Source: Sphingobacteriaceae bacterium (lineage in GTDB: Bacteria > Bacteroidota > Bacteroidia > Sphingobacteriales > Sphingobacteriaceae). Taken from it: DNA of 64,000 nt. The position numbers and the translations under genes were made by a program. Below are positions 51,290 through 60,798 of the stretch, one piece after another. Within the stretch, counting starts at the first letter, position 1. The number at the start of each line of letters is the position of its first letter. The notes under the pieces were generated by a model. It was not told the origin of the DNA. It did no database searches and saw nothing but the letters and a program-made list of their open reading frames with translations. The stretch spans positions 1 to 64,000 of the forward strand of contig CAHJXH010000001.1 in assembly GCA_903644075.1 (NCBI GenBank), read 5' to 3'.

Positions 51290-51694
51290 TTATCCTGCCG
51301 TGTTCTCTGCGTCCGGCTCATCTGCGGGTTCCCAAAGCTCAATCATATTCCCTTCCGGATCTAGGATATGAACGAACTTGCCATATTCATATTCCGCAAT
51401 CTCATCAACAATAGTTACGTTGTCTTTTTTTAGTTCCTCTAACAGTTCAACCAGATTTTCCACACGGTAATTGATCATAAAGGGTTTGGTTGACGGACTG
51501 AAATGCTTGGTATCCTGCGGAAAAGTGCTCCATGTTGTAGAACCTTTTTTCGACGGGTCTTCGTCTTCTCGCCAATCAAATGTTGCTCCATATCCTTTAT
51601 TATCCAATCCAAGGTTTTTTGTATACCACTCGTTCATCGCTTTCGGATCATCACATTTAAAAAATATGCCGCCTATGCCTGTTACTTTTTTCAT
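51290..51694 (-). CDS. VOC-superfamily (glyoxalase-like) protein
   Basis: 134 residues with two beta-alpha-beta-beta-beta motifs. GIGGIFFKCDDPKAMNEWYTKNLGL is the typical start and FVHILDPEGNMIELWEP the typical end, where the glutamate is a metal ligand in the family. It is cytoplasmic. Substrates of such proteins range from glyoxal adducts to antibiotics; none can be assigned. It lies 43 nt downstream of the DUF4199 gene on the same strand. Confidence 0.85.
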   Translation of the reverse strand: MKKVTGIGGIFFKCDDPKAMNEWYTKNLGLDNKGYGATFDWREDEDPSKKGSTTWSTFPQDTKHFSPSTKPFMINYRVENLVELLEELKKDNVTIVDEIAEYEYGKFVHILDPEGNMIELWEPADEPDAENTAG

Positions 51695-51737
51695 ATTTTA
51701 ATTTATTGTTGGGTTAAAATTGATGTTAAACAAAATG

Positions 51738-52274
51738 TTATGCTATAATTGGTTCTTGCTTAGTATTAGCGCGTTTTAGTATTAATGAGGCAATCAGTGT
51801 TATTACTAAGCCCACCGGTAAAACTTCGAGGTAGGTAAGCACAATAACCCCGAACGGGCTTTTATACATTTGAACGTAGTTTGCCATTGATGCTTTTTGC
51901 TTATTAAGTTCTGCGGCACTTGCGCCGTGGCTTTTTGCCTGCGCAAGGGCATGGGCAACGTACTTATCCATAAAATCCGGCATAAATACGTAATAGTCAA
52001 TTAACCAGCCCAATACGTAAATTGTTGATGCAATGAGCGTGATATATAACCCCACCTGAAATGCTTTTCCGAAAGAGATATACCTATCGTGATATTTATC
52101 TCTAAAGGTCCTTATCCCAACAAACACAAACGAGAAGGCTACAATCATGGAGCCGTATCCAAGCCAGTAATTTTCCTCGCGGTTGGTATTATAGTAAAAG
52201 GCGTAAATAGCAATCATCCACACCATAAAAATAAGCCCGGCTATTGATCCAAAAATAAATACAACCTTTTTCAT
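51738..52274 (-). CDS. DUF4199 integral membrane protein
   Basis: 178 residues with about four membrane segments (about 6-28, 36-56, 72-94 and 148-170) and a hydrophilic loop at about 105-140 rich in K, Q and A (ALAQAKSHGASAAELNKQ). The arrangement and length match DUF4199 proteins, widespread in Bacteroidota and of unknown function. It lies between the VOC gene and a LuxR-type regulator, all on the minus strand; co-transcription with the VOC gene is likely. Confidence 0.82.
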   Translation of the reverse strand: MKKVVFIFGSIAGLIFMVWMIAIYAFYYNTNREENYWLGYGSMIVAFSFVFVGIRTFRDKYHDRYISFGKAFQVGLYITLIASTIYVLGWLIDYYVFMPDFMDKYVAHALAQAKSHGASAAELNKQKASMANYVQMYKSPFGVIVLTYLEVLPVGLVITLIASLILKRANTKQEPIIA

Positions 52275-52395
52275 ATCGGTTTAACTAATTATTAGTTTGA
52301 TGGTACAAACTTGGCTACTTTAAATTTCATCAGGCTCATACTTTAGGGTGATTTTGCTAATCGAGCTACAATTTAATACTAAAGTATGATTAATG

Positions 52396-52872
52396 TTAGG
52401 GTATAAGGCACAGCCTTTTGGCCATTTCAACAGCTTGAGTGCGGCGTTTTACTTCCATCTTTTCAAACAACTTTGCCGAATGCGTTTTAATGGTATTTAA
52501 TGACACAAATAAGCGGTCGGATATTTCCTGATTGCTTAAGCCATCGGCCATTAATTGTAAAACCTCTAGTTCACGCTTGCTTAGATTTAGCCGGTCTAGT
52601 TCATTTTTGTTGACGGAAAATTCATCCAAAGTATTTCCAATGTAAACCTGCTTTTCAACCACTACGGTTTTTACTTTAGGTTTGGTAAGTTTAAGTGCCA
52701 GCCATATGCCCAATGCGGTGAAAAATATAGCTATGGCACCTGCATAAGCTTCGAAAGCATAATCAACCAATATCAATCGGTACTCCAGCCATTTTAATAG
52801 CAGTAATAGCACAGCCAATGCCGTTCCATACAGTAAGAGGTGTTTATTTTTTACCAATATATTGGCGGGCAT
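52396..52872 (-). CDS. Membrane-anchored LuxR-type helix-turn-helix regulator
   Basis: 158 residues. Two membrane helices (about 10-30 and 34-62) are followed by a linker and a LuxR DNA-binding domain (about 95-158) with the canonical KRELEVLQLMADGLSNQEIS and VSLNTIKTHSAKLFEKM. There is no receiver. Such membrane-tethered LuxR proteins are seen in Bacteroidota and may act on the nearby membrane gene 121 nt away. The target is unknown. Confidence 0.88.
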   Translation of the reverse strand: MPANILVKNKHLLLYGTALAVLLLLLKWLEYRLILVDYAFEAYAGAIAIFFTALGIWLALKLTKPKVKTVVVEKQVYIGNTLDEFSVNKNELDRLNLSKRELEVLQLMADGLSNQEISDRLFVSLNTIKTHSAKLFEKMEVKRRTQAVEMAKRLCLIP

Positions 52873-52962
52873 TTTAATGGGGGTTTATCCAGTTAAAAAT
52901 AATATATTTTAGATATAAATTGAATGCCTGTAAATGAGCTGTCGCTCTTTTTTGAGTTATTA

Positions 52963-52970
52963 TATATTTG
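52963..52970 (+). promoter_or_regulatory. Bacteroidota -7 element (TAnnTTTG) for the porin gene
   Basis: TATATTTG at 52963 matches the Bacteroidota -7 consensus exactly and sits 48 nt before the ATG at 53018. A TTTG at 52951 is too close to be a proper -33 box, so the call rests on the -7 element. Confidence 0.4.
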
Positions 52971-53017
52971 CAACACAAATAATACCGTTTACAGTTATAA
53001 CATTTTAAACTATCACT

Positions 53018-53629
53018 ATGAAAAAAATTACTTTACTATTAATAGTATTTATAGGCATTGCGGGCAGTGCTTCTGCACAATTGTTACCTACGTTTCAGTT
53101 TGGTGTTAAAGGAGGGGTAAATCTTTCTAATATCTCAACATCGGGCAATGTGTTCAATAATTTAAATACTGATAACCGCGCAGGCTTTTTAGGTGGTGTG
53201 TGGGCACGTATAGGTGGGGCGGGGTTGCACTTCCAGCCCGAACTTTATTACACCAGCAAAAACGTAACCTTTACCGATGCCGGAATTCAAAATAAAGCCG
53301 AATTTAAAAGCATTGATGTGCCATTATTAATAGGCACACGTTTTGGCGTACCTGCTTTAGGCGTGCGTATAAACACAGGTCCGCTGGTATCGTTCGCTGT
53401 TGATAAAACTCAGGATATATCTGGAATAATTAGTAACGATGTTTACAATTTGCATTACAAAGACCAGAATTATGCATGGCAGTTCGGTGCGGGTTTAGAT
53501 ATTAAAAGTATCTCTTTTGATCTGCGTTACGAACTAGGGCTTAGCAAAGTGGATAATTACGCCGACAATGGCCACGCTAAAATCAACATGTTTAACCTTA
53601 CTGTGGCTTACCGCCTGTTTGGTTTATAG
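53018..53629 (+). CDS. Outer-membrane beta-barrel protein (PorT/OmpW-like)
   Basis: 203 residues with a signal peptide (1-20, ending ASA before QLLPTFQFG). Alternating beta strands fit an eight-stranded outer-membrane barrel of the PorT-like family (GVKGGVNLSNIS; AWQFGAGLDIKSISFDLRYELGLSKV), and the protein ends in an aromatic strand (TVAYRLFGL), the usual outer-membrane sorting end. Function and ligand are not predictable. It is a single gene with its own -7 element. Confidence 0.88.
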   Translation: MKKITLLLIVFIGIAGSASAQLLPTFQFGVKGGVNLSNISTSGNVFNNLNTDNRAGFLGGVWARIGGAGLHFQPELYYTSKNVTFTDAGIQNKAEFKSIDVPLLIGTRFGVPALGVRINTGPLVSFAVDKTQDISGIISNDVYNLHYKDQNYAWQFGAGLDIKSISFDLRYELGLSKVDNYADNGHAKINMFNLTVAYRLFGL

Positions 53630-53788
53630 TAAGATAGGGTAACACAGAAACATTTATATTACCCATGCTTTACATTTGTGCTATTGTGCTTGTTGTAGTA
53701 ATTACACTATATTTATCAACCAATTACACCCGAACTGATAATTAGTATTTGGTTGCCTTCGGCATCATAATAACAGGTACAATAGCTC

Positions 53789-55558
53789 ATGAAATTTAAA
53801 GGCAAGTTTTCGCTTATAACTGCTTGTTTAGTATCCGTTCTGGTATTAAGCCAGGCCAAGGCACAAAATGCCGATAGTATCCGTTTAAACCAGATTGGTT
53901 TTTATCCCAACGCGCCCAAAAAAGCTATTATTTTAAATACCGATCACGGTGTTTTTTATATAGAAACCGAAAGTGGTAAAAAGGTATTTACGGGTACAAT
54001 CAGCAGGTCGGTAAGTAAAGCTTTTAATGGCAGATATACTGGTATTGCCAATTTCTCTTCATTAACTACGTCTGGTGTTTATAAACTCGTTATTCCCCAA
54101 AAGGACGAATCCTATACTTTTTCCATTGCCAATAGTGCACTTAAAAGTGTAGCAGATGGCTCTATCAAAGGTTTCTATTACATCAGGGCTTCTACCGAAC
54201 TTAAAGAACAATATGCAGGTAAATGGCACCGTGCTGCAGGCCATCCTGATGATCAGGTGCTGATCCATTCCTCAGCAGTTAGTAAAGACCGTAAGGAGGG
54301 AACGGTAATATCATCACCAGGTGGCTGGTACGATGCCGGCGATTATAACAAGTATATTGTAAACAGCGGGATATCTACAGCAACGCTATTGTCGTTGTAT
54401 GAGGATTTCCCTACCTACATGCAAACGGTAAAGCTGAACATCCCGGAAAGTAACGACAAACTACCTGATGTTTTAAACGAAGTGCTTTGGAACCTGCGTT
54501 GGATGCTCACCATGCAAGACCCTGCCGATGGCGGTGTTTACCACAAACTAACCAACGCCGCATTTGATGGCATGGTTACGCCCGATCAGACTGGCACGCC
54601 ACGCTATGTTGTACAAAAAGGCACAGCTGCCACTTTAGATTTTGCAGCTGTTATGGCACAGGCCAGTCGCATCTTCGCCAAATATCCTCAGCAATTACCC
54701 GGTTTGGCCGATTCATGCCAGAAATCCGCTATCCATGCCTGGGATTGGGCTGTGAAAAATCCGGCGGTAATGTACAACCAGGATAAAATGAATAAAACCA
54801 AGAAGCCGCCGATTACAACCGGGGCTTATGGAGATAATAAGGTAGATGACGAATTTGTATGGGCAGCCTGCGAGTTATTGGTAACCACCCAGAACAATGC
54901 TTACGTGCCCTATATTAAATTAGTACCGGTAGAAGCGCTAACCGTACCCACCTGGAGCGATGTGCGTACTATGGGGTATTATACTTTATTAAAACACCAG
55001 GATGTAGTATTAACTACATCGTTTAACGAATTGCCGGGTCTACAAACCGATTTCCTGAAGTTTGCTGATAATTTGATTGCCAATGCCAGTGATGATGCCT
55101 ATCAAACAGTAATGAATAAAAACATCAAGAACTTTGGATGGGGAAGCAATTCGGTTGCAGCCAATCAGGGTATGGCTTTAATACTGGCCTATAAACTAAC
55201 GAATGATCAAAAGTATTTAGATAATGCGTTGGCCAATCTTGATTATATTTTGGGTCGTAACGGCACAGGCTATTGTTATTTAACAGGTTTTGGCCATAAA
55301 CAAGTAATGCACCCGCACCACAGGCCGTCCGTTGCCGATGGGATAGAAGAGCCGGTACCGGGCTTGCTGGCAGGTGGCCCCAATCCGGGTATGCAGGATA
55401 AAATTGCTACATCATCAAAAGTACCTGATGAAGCTTATATAGATGACGACCGCGCTTATGCGGTAAATGAAATCGCCATCAACTGGAATGCACCCTTTGC
55501 ATACCTGGCCAATGCCATACAGGCTGTAGAAACTGCAGCAAAAAAAGGGAAGAAATAA
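53789..55558 (+). CDS. GH9 endoglucanase (cellulase) with N-terminal Ig-like domain
   Basis: 589 residues. A signal peptide (1-25, ending AKA) is followed by a CelD-type immunoglobulin-like domain (about 28-125) and the (alpha/alpha)6 GH9 catalytic domain (about 130-585). GGWYDAGDYNKY gives the catalytic base pair D182 and D185, and the acid is E561 in VNEIAINWNAPF. HKQVMHPHHRPS supplies the substrate histidine/arginine. It cleaves beta-1,4-glucan or related beta-glucans. Together with the following GH3 gene (44 nt later) it forms a beta-glucan degradation pair. Confidence 0.94.
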   Translation: MKFKGKFSLITACLVSVLVLSQAKAQNADSIRLNQIGFYPNAPKKAIILNTDHGVFYIETESGKKVFTGTISRSVSKAFNGRYTGIANFSSLTTSGVYKLVIPQKDESYTFSIANSALKSVADGSIKGFYYIRASTELKEQYAGKWHRAAGHPDDQVLIHSSAVSKDRKEGTVISSPGGWYDAGDYNKYIVNSGISTATLLSLYEDFPTYMQTVKLNIPESNDKLPDVLNEVLWNLRWMLTMQDPADGGVYHKLTNAAFDGMVTPDQTGTPRYVVQKGTAATLDFAAVMAQASRIFAKYPQQLPGLADSCQKSAIHAWDWAVKNPAVMYNQDKMNKTKKPPITTGAYGDNKVDDEFVWAACELLVTTQNNAYVPYIKLVPVEALTVPTWSDVRTMGYYTLLKHQDVVLTTSFNELPGLQTDFLKFADNLIANASDDAYQTVMNKNIKNFGWGSNSVAANQGMALILAYKLTNDQKYLDNALANLDYILGRNGTGYCYLTGFGHKQVMHPHHRPSVADGIEEPVPGLLAGGPNPGMQDKIATSSKVPDEAYIDDDRAYAVNEIAINWNAPFAYLANAIQAVETAAKKGKK

Positions 55559-55602
55559 GTCAATAGAAACTCAAATCAACAATCTCAATAAAAACCAAAC
55601 AA

Positions 55603-57888
55603 ATGACAAGATTTACTAAAATCTGCAGCTTGATGTTATTCGGCTCGGTCAGCCTGATGGCCCAGTCAAAAAAAGCTGCAGTGGCACCGGTAAGCGCACT
55701 CGATAAAAAGGTAGACGCTCTAATTGCCGGTATGACCCTTGAGGAAAAAGTAGGCCAGATGACCGAAGTAACCCTCGATGTGATATCAAAAACCGGAACT
55801 AGCACTCATCAGCTAGATGTTTTTAAGCTGAAGGAGGCTATTGAAAAATACCATGTAGGTTCTATATTAAACGTTAGCGGTACGGCTTACACCCGCGAAC
55901 ATTGGCACGATGTTATAGTATCCATACAAGCTGAAGCTGCTAAAGACAGGTTGAAAATACCGGTAATTTATGGTATCGATGCTATTCACGGTGTAACATA
56001 TACTGTGGGTAGTACACTGTTCCCGCATGAGATTGCGATGGCTGCTACTTTCAATAAAGACTTAGCTTTCAAAGCAGGCGAAATTACGGCATACGAAACC
56101 CGTGCAAGTTACATCCCCTGGAACTATTCGCCGGTATTAGACTTAGGTAAAAACGCCTTATGGCCACGTATTTACGAAACTTTTGGCGAAGACCCGTTTG
56201 TGGTTAAAACCATGGGGGCATCAATTATTAAAGGTTACCAGGGTAATGATATTGGCGATAAATATCACGTTGCTGCCTGTATGAAACACTACCTGGGTTA
56301 CAGCGCGCCACTAAGCGGTAAAGACCGTACCCCGGCCTGGATACCTGACCGTTATATGCGCGAATATTTCCTGCCATCATTTGCCGATGCTGTTAAAGCA
56401 GGTGCAAAAACTCTGATGATCAACTCTGGCGAGATCAACGGCATTCCGGTTCACAGCAGCAAATATTTGCTAACTGACGTTTTACGCGGAGAACTGAAAT
56501 TTGATGGTATTGCCGTAAGCGATTGGAGAGATATTCAATACCTGTACACCCGTCACCACGTTGCAGCCTCACAAAAAGAAGCGGTTATGATTGCCGTAAA
56601 CGCCGGTGTGGATATGAGCATGGTGCCTTATGAATATACTTTCTTCGATTATCTGGTACAATTGGTGCACGAAGGCAAGGTGCCGATGTGGCGCGTTAAC
56701 CAGGCTGTACACCGTATCCTGAAAGTGAAATATGAGTTAGGTTTGTTTGAGCGCCCGGTAGGTAACCCGGATGATTATCCAAAATTTGGATCAGAAGAAT
56801 TCCGTGCATCAAGCGTACAAGCTGCCCGCGAAGCCATTACATTGTTAAAGAACAACAACAATGTATTGCCACTTAAAAAAGACATGAAAGTTTTGGTAAC
56901 CGGCCCAACGGCTAATACCATGCGCTCATTAAACGGAGGCTGGAGCTACACCTGGCAAGGCGATGTAAGCGATAAATTTGCCGCCAATAAAAACACGATA
57001 CTGGAAGCAATCCAGAAAAAAGTGGGCAGTGATAATGTGACTTACCAGGAAGGTTCGAAGTTTGATACTTTAACCAACGTGGAGCAAACCATCAAAGCTG
57101 CTAAAAAATCGGATGTGATTGTACTTTGCTTAGGCGAGCTATCATACACCGAGAACGTAGGTAACATTGACGATCTGAATTTACCTGATGCGCAAATTGA
57201 ATTGGCTACCGAGTTGGCTAAAACCGGCAAACCTGTAATATTGGTACTGGCCGAAGGCCGTCCGCGCATTATGACGAAAGCTGATAACTTATCTGCAGCA
57301 ACCGTAATGACTTACCTTTCTGGTAATGAAGGCGGCGATGCTTTAGCCGATATTTTGTTTGGCGATGTAAACCCGTCTGGCAGGTTACCTATTACTTATC
57401 CAAGGTATGCTAATGCGCTGGTTAACTACTACCGCAAGAATTTAGAAAATGGTAACTCGGACGATAGCCACGGTTATAATCCACTGTATGAATTTGGTTA
57501 TGGTTTAAGCTATACCACTTTCCGTTATAAAAATATCCATCTGAACAGCCCTGATTTAAAAGATGGCCAGGCATTAAAGATCTCTGTCGATGTAACCAAT
57601 AGCGGCCAGCGCGAAGGCAAAGAATCGGTATTACTTTTCATCAGCCAGCTGTATGCCAGTGTATCGCCTGATACTAAACGTTTGCGCGGCTTCGATAAAA
57701 TCAGCCTTAAGCCAGGCGAAACTAAAACCGTGAGCTTTAGCATCACCCCAACCGATCTGGCTTTTATTAACGACGAAAGCAAATCGGTAACCGAGCCGGG
57801 CGAATTTAAGATCCAGCTTGGTGATCAATCGCAAAGCTTTAACTACGTATCGGCAAAACCGGTTGCACCGCGTACCGGTAAATTGTAA
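55603..57888 (+). CDS. bglX: GH3 beta-glucosidase
   Basis: 761 residues with a signal peptide (about 1-22). The nucleophile is D307 in AVSDWRDI. KHYLGYS carries the conserved substrate lysine-histidine, and IYGIDAIHG and EKVGQMTEV are hallmarks of bacterial periplasmic BglX-type enzymes. A GH3 C-terminal domain (about 410-620) and a fibronectin III-like domain (about 660-755) follow. It releases glucose from short beta-glucosides, probably the products of the GH9 enzyme next to it. The symbol rests on similarity to BglX; specificity is not proven. Confidence 0.94.
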   Translation: MTRFTKICSLMLFGSVSLMAQSKKAAVAPVSALDKKVDALIAGMTLEEKVGQMTEVTLDVISKTGTSTHQLDVFKLKEAIEKYHVGSILNVSGTAYTREHWHDVIVSIQAEAAKDRLKIPVIYGIDAIHGVTYTVGSTLFPHEIAMAATFNKDLAFKAGEITAYETRASYIPWNYSPVLDLGKNALWPRIYETFGEDPFVVKTMGASIIKGYQGNDIGDKYHVAACMKHYLGYSAPLSGKDRTPAWIPDRYMREYFLPSFADAVKAGAKTLMINSGEINGIPVHSSKYLLTDVLRGELKFDGIAVSDWRDIQYLYTRHHVAASQKEAVMIAVNAGVDMSMVPYEYTFFDYLVQLVHEGKVPMWRVNQAVHRILKVKYELGLFERPVGNPDDYPKFGSEEFRASSVQAAREAITLLKNNNNVLPLKKDMKVLVTGPTANTMRSLNGGWSYTWQGDVSDKFAANKNTILEAIQKKVGSDNVTYQEGSKFDTLTNVEQTIKAAKKSDVIVLCLGELSYTENVGNIDDLNLPDAQIELATELAKTGKPVILVLAEGRPRIMTKADNLSAATVMTYLSGNEGGDALADILFGDVNPSGRLPITYPRYANALVNYYRKNLENGNSDDSHGYNPLYEFGYGLSYTTFRYKNIHLNSPDLKDGQALKISVDVTNSGQREGKESVLLFISQLYASVSPDTKRLRGFDKISLKPGETKTVSFSITPTDLAFINDESKSVTEPGEFKIQLGDQSQSFNYVSAKPVAPRTGKL

Positions 57889-57911
57889 ATCAATCACTCT
57901 AATATTCCTTG

Positions 57912-57943
57912 AGGCTATCCTGAAAACAGGATAGCCTTTTTAT
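57912..57943 (+). terminator. Terminator after the GH9-GH3 pair
   Basis: A perfect 11-bp stem AGGCTATCCTG / CAGGATAGCCT with an AAAA loop, followed by TTTTTATTT, 24 nt after the GH3 stop codon. Confidence 0.93.
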
Positions 57944-58028
57944 TTATAAATTATCGTTTTAATTAAATAATGTAAACTATAGTTTGCTATTGCTGTTGTA
58001 TTCATACAAAAACTAAACAAAACTATCT

Positions 58029-59192
58029 ATGAAAGCAGCAGTATTTCACAAGCCGGGTGATATCAGTTATACCACGGTGCCAGACCCAACTATTGAAGAT
58101 GCAGGAGATGTAATCTTAAAAGTGACGGCTACGGCCATTTGCGGATCTGACCTTCACATTTTGGATGGCGGTATCCCACAGGCAAAAGACATGGTAATGG
58201 GCCATGAATTTATGGGTATTGTAGAAGAAGTTGGCCCTTCGGTAAAAAACCTGAAACGTGGCGATAGGGTAGTAGTACCATTTCCAATTGCTTGTGGGCA
58301 TTGTTTCTTTTGTACCCATGGCGCTTCGCCTAATTGCGAAAACTCTAACCACGAGCACTACGGTCCCGAAGGCGGTTTGTTAGATCAAAAGGGTGGCGCA
58401 TTATTTGGCTATACCGATCTTTATGGAGGCTACAGCGGTGGCCAGGCTGAGTATGTACGTGTACCTTATGCTGACGTGAGCCCGCGTATTGTACCTGATA
58501 ATATGACTGATGAGCAGGTTTTGTTCCTAACAGATATTTTCCCAACCGGGTATTCTGCAATTGACTGGGCGCAAATGAAAGGCGGCGAAGTGGTTGCAAT
58601 ATTTGGAGCAGGACCGGTGGGCTTAATGGCACAAAAAGCAGCCTGGTTGCATGGTGCAAGCCGTGTAATCGCTATCGATCCGTTAAATTATAGGTTACAA
58701 AAAGCTAAAGATGCCAACAAGGTAGAAACCTTAAACCCGCATGAAGTTGATGTGGTGCAAGCAATTCGCGAAATGACAGGCGGCCGTGGTGCCGACGTTT
58801 GCGTTGATGCGGTTGGTTTCGAAGCAGAAAGAACTTTCCTTGATAAAGTAAAAGCAACTTTAAACTTTGAAAAAGGAACTATTAAGGTGCTTGAAATGTG
58901 CTTTAGTGCCGTAAGACGTAGTGGTACCGTTACCATTGTTGGTGTATATGGTACGCCTTTCGATAATTTCCCTTTACACCAAATGTTTGATAAAGGCTTA
59001 ACCATTAAACAAGGCCAAGCACCTGTATTAAACCATATCGACAAATTGATTGAACTGGTTAAACAAGAGAAAGTGATTCTGGATGATATTATATCGCATC
59101 GCTTACCCCTTAGCCAGGTATCGCATGCCTACGACATCTTCAAAAACAAACAGGAAGACTGTGTTAAGGTGGTGCTTAACCCCTGGGCATAA
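58029..59192 (+). CDS. Zinc-dependent alcohol dehydrogenase (formaldehyde-dehydrogenase-like)
   Basis: 387 residues of the medium-chain zinc dehydrogenase family. Catalytic zinc ligands C38, H59 and E60; structural zinc cysteines C89, C92, C95 and C103; NAD(P)-binding GAGPVGLMAQKAA. The sequence GHEFMGIVEEVG is the usual catalytic-site signature. It resembles glutathione-independent formaldehyde dehydrogenases, but the actual alcohol or aldehyde is uncertain. It is a single gene with its own terminator. Confidence 0.92.
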   Translation: MKAAVFHKPGDISYTTVPDPTIEDAGDVILKVTATAICGSDLHILDGGIPQAKDMVMGHEFMGIVEEVGPSVKNLKRGDRVVVPFPIACGHCFFCTHGASPNCENSNHEHYGPEGGLLDQKGGALFGYTDLYGGYSGGQAEYVRVPYADVSPRIVPDNMTDEQVLFLTDIFPTGYSAIDWAQMKGGEVVAIFGAGPVGLMAQKAAWLHGASRVIAIDPLNYRLQKAKDANKVETLNPHEVDVVQAIREMTGGRGADVCVDAVGFEAERTFLDKVKATLNFEKGTIKVLEMCFSAVRRSGTVTIVGVYGTPFDNFPLHQMFDKGLTIKQGQAPVLNHIDKLIELVKQEKVILDDIISHRLPLSQVSHAYDIFKNKQEDCVKVVLNPWA

Positions 59193-59206
59193 ATAACCCA
59201 TAAAGT

Positions 59207-59243
59207 AAAACGCCCCGACTAATCACCAGGGCGTTTTGCTTTT
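59207..59243. terminator. Bidirectional terminator after the alcohol dehydrogenase
   Basis: Arms AAAACGCCC and GGGCGTTTT with a 13-nt loop and T-rich sequence downstream. It lies between convergent genes. Confidence 0.85.
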
Positions 59244-59278
59244 ATCTCAAATCTAATATCTCATATCTCATATCCCAA
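59244..59278. repeat. ATCTCAW heptamer array (5 units)
   Basis: Units ATCTCAA, ATCTAAT, ATCTCAT, ATCTCAT, ATCCCAA. A third type of 7-nt tandem repeat in this window, next to the terminator and close to the stop codon at 59291. Confidence 0.8.
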
Positions 59279-59290
59279 ATCTGCCGCAGA

Positions 59291-60592
59291 CTAAACTGCC
59301 GTCACTGCTGTAATTAATACGAGTACCATCATACAAAATGAAAATGCAAACAGGTAGACAAATGAGATACCTATCATTTTACTTAAAGTTCTCCACCGGC
59401 TGCGATGATATACTGCCCTTAGGGCCTTATAAATATAAACAATGATACCTATGGTGCAGGCAAACTGAATCCATCCTTGCAGATGTACAATGCCTGGTAT
59501 CATATTTAGCAGCATTACAATAATCAGGAACAGAAATGCAAAACAATGCAGGTGAAATGAGAAGATCAAGTGCTCAACATAATATTTTTTATCTCTCCAG
59601 AAAGCAAACCTTAAGATAAGTGCAAACAAGGGTAACAATACAAACATCATTTTGGGTACGTTATGATCCAGCTGCTCTATAAAAACCTCCCTTGCGCGGC
59701 TACCGTATTGTTTATAGTCATATACCTTATGCATAGCCATACGCTGAAAAAAACCATCACGCTCAGCTACAGGCAGCTTCTGTTGCGATACTAAATAATC
59801 TGCGTAGGTAGAGTCTGGCGTGCTGCCTGTTAACCTCGAAAAAAAAGTATCATCATCTTTATCTACATCCAGGTCGCCGTCGTAATCCAGCTTTTTATGT
59901 TTGTTTTTTAACTTAGCCTTATCCAGGTCCGCTTGTGTCGTTGTATCAGGGTTTGTAGCTATAGTTTTGGCTACGGCAGTGGCTTTATGATTCTGTACTT
60001 TTGCTATTGTATCCTTATTAAAAGTTAATGCGGTTGTGCTGGTATAGGTTTTAGCAACCTTTTTGATCTTTTTATCATCTGAATCACCCGTAATATCAAT
60101 CATTGGCCTCGTACCAACTGCTTTAGTATCAATATTCATACCTTCGGGCGCATGGACTGCAATAGACTCTAAGGTTTTTTTCTGAAAATCTGTAAGGTTA
60201 GGGTTGGCTTCCAGTTTCCTTTTTAAAATAGCGCCCTTTTCTTTATTGCTGAGCTTTTTAAAGTCCTCTTTTTTTTCTTCCTGGCCATGTTTAAATACCA
60301 GGATAAAGAAGATCAAACTTATAAAAATGTACATTTTTATAGGGTGCAGGTATTGTACCCTGCGGCCAGCCATGTACTCGTTGGTAAGTTTACCCGGTTG
60401 AAATAATAGTGGTTTTAAGGTATGAAAAAACTGGTGGTCGAAGTGAAAGTAATCGCTGATGGCATGGTTCATCAGGTGGCCAAAGTTTTCCTTAAGCTGC
60501 AAGTTTTCCTGGCCGCAGTGATGGCAAAATTTACCTTCTAATTCTGTTCCGCAGTTTAAACAATCGTTCTCATGGCGGTAGTGTTTTTTCAT
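59291..60592 (-). CDS. DUF3667 membrane protein with zinc-ribbon N-terminus
   Basis: 433 residues. The N-terminus holds a zinc ribbon (CLNCGTEL and CHHCGQENL, four cysteines at about 10-27), then the conserved NFGHLMNHAISDYFHFDHQFFHTL and KPLLFQPGKLTNEYMAGRRVQYLHP segments that define DUF3667. About four to five membrane helices lie at about 90-110 and in the C-terminal third. A long charged insert (about 115-260) rich in K, D and T is unusually long for the family. Function unknown. Confidence 0.85.
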   Translation of the reverse strand: MKKHYRHENDCLNCGTELEGKFCHHCGQENLQLKENFGHLMNHAISDYFHFDHQFFHTLKPLLFQPGKLTNEYMAGRRVQYLHPIKMYIFISLIFFILVFKHGQEEKKEDFKKLSNKEKGAILKRKLEANPNLTDFQKKTLESIAVHAPEGMNIDTKAVGTRPMIDITGDSDDKKIKKVAKTYTSTTALTFNKDTIAKVQNHKATAVAKTIATNPDTTTQADLDKAKLKNKHKKLDYDGDLDVDKDDDTFFSRLTGSTPDSTYADYLVSQQKLPVAERDGFFQRMAMHKVYDYKQYGSRAREVFIEQLDHNVPKMMFVLLPLFALILRFAFWRDKKYYVEHLIFSFHLHCFAFLFLIIVMLLNMIPGIVHLQGWIQFACTIGIIVYIYKALRAVYHRSRWRTLSKMIGISFVYLFAFSFCMMVLVLITAVTAV

Positions 60593-60741
60593 AATTAAAA
60601 TTGTTTCCCACTAAATGGGGATAAGGTACTTATGTTTATCAGAAAGTGTGTGTCACTAAAAATAGCAAAAATGCCTGCCTCTTTTATAAACAACACAAAA
60701 TAATAAGTTAAACATTGCAATTATGATGTTATTAAACATAG

Positions 60742-60771
60742 CAGCCCGTTCGAAAGTAGTCGAACGGGCTG
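60742..60771. repeat. 12-bp perfect inverted repeat (hairpin)
   Basis: CAGCCCGTTCGA, 6-nt loop, TCGAACGGGCTG. It is GC-rich in an AT-rich setting. It might stabilise the 3' end of the transcript from the small gene or the transporter, both on the minus strand. Confidence 0.7.
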
Positions 60772-60798
60772 TGTATATCTACATATGCGTATGAATAA

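Noticed and set aside
51471-51748. Plus-strand frames over the VOC gene
   Set aside because: Antisense shadows of a clear minus-strand gene.
60742-60771. Hairpin as transcription terminator
   Set aside because: There is no T tract on either strand.
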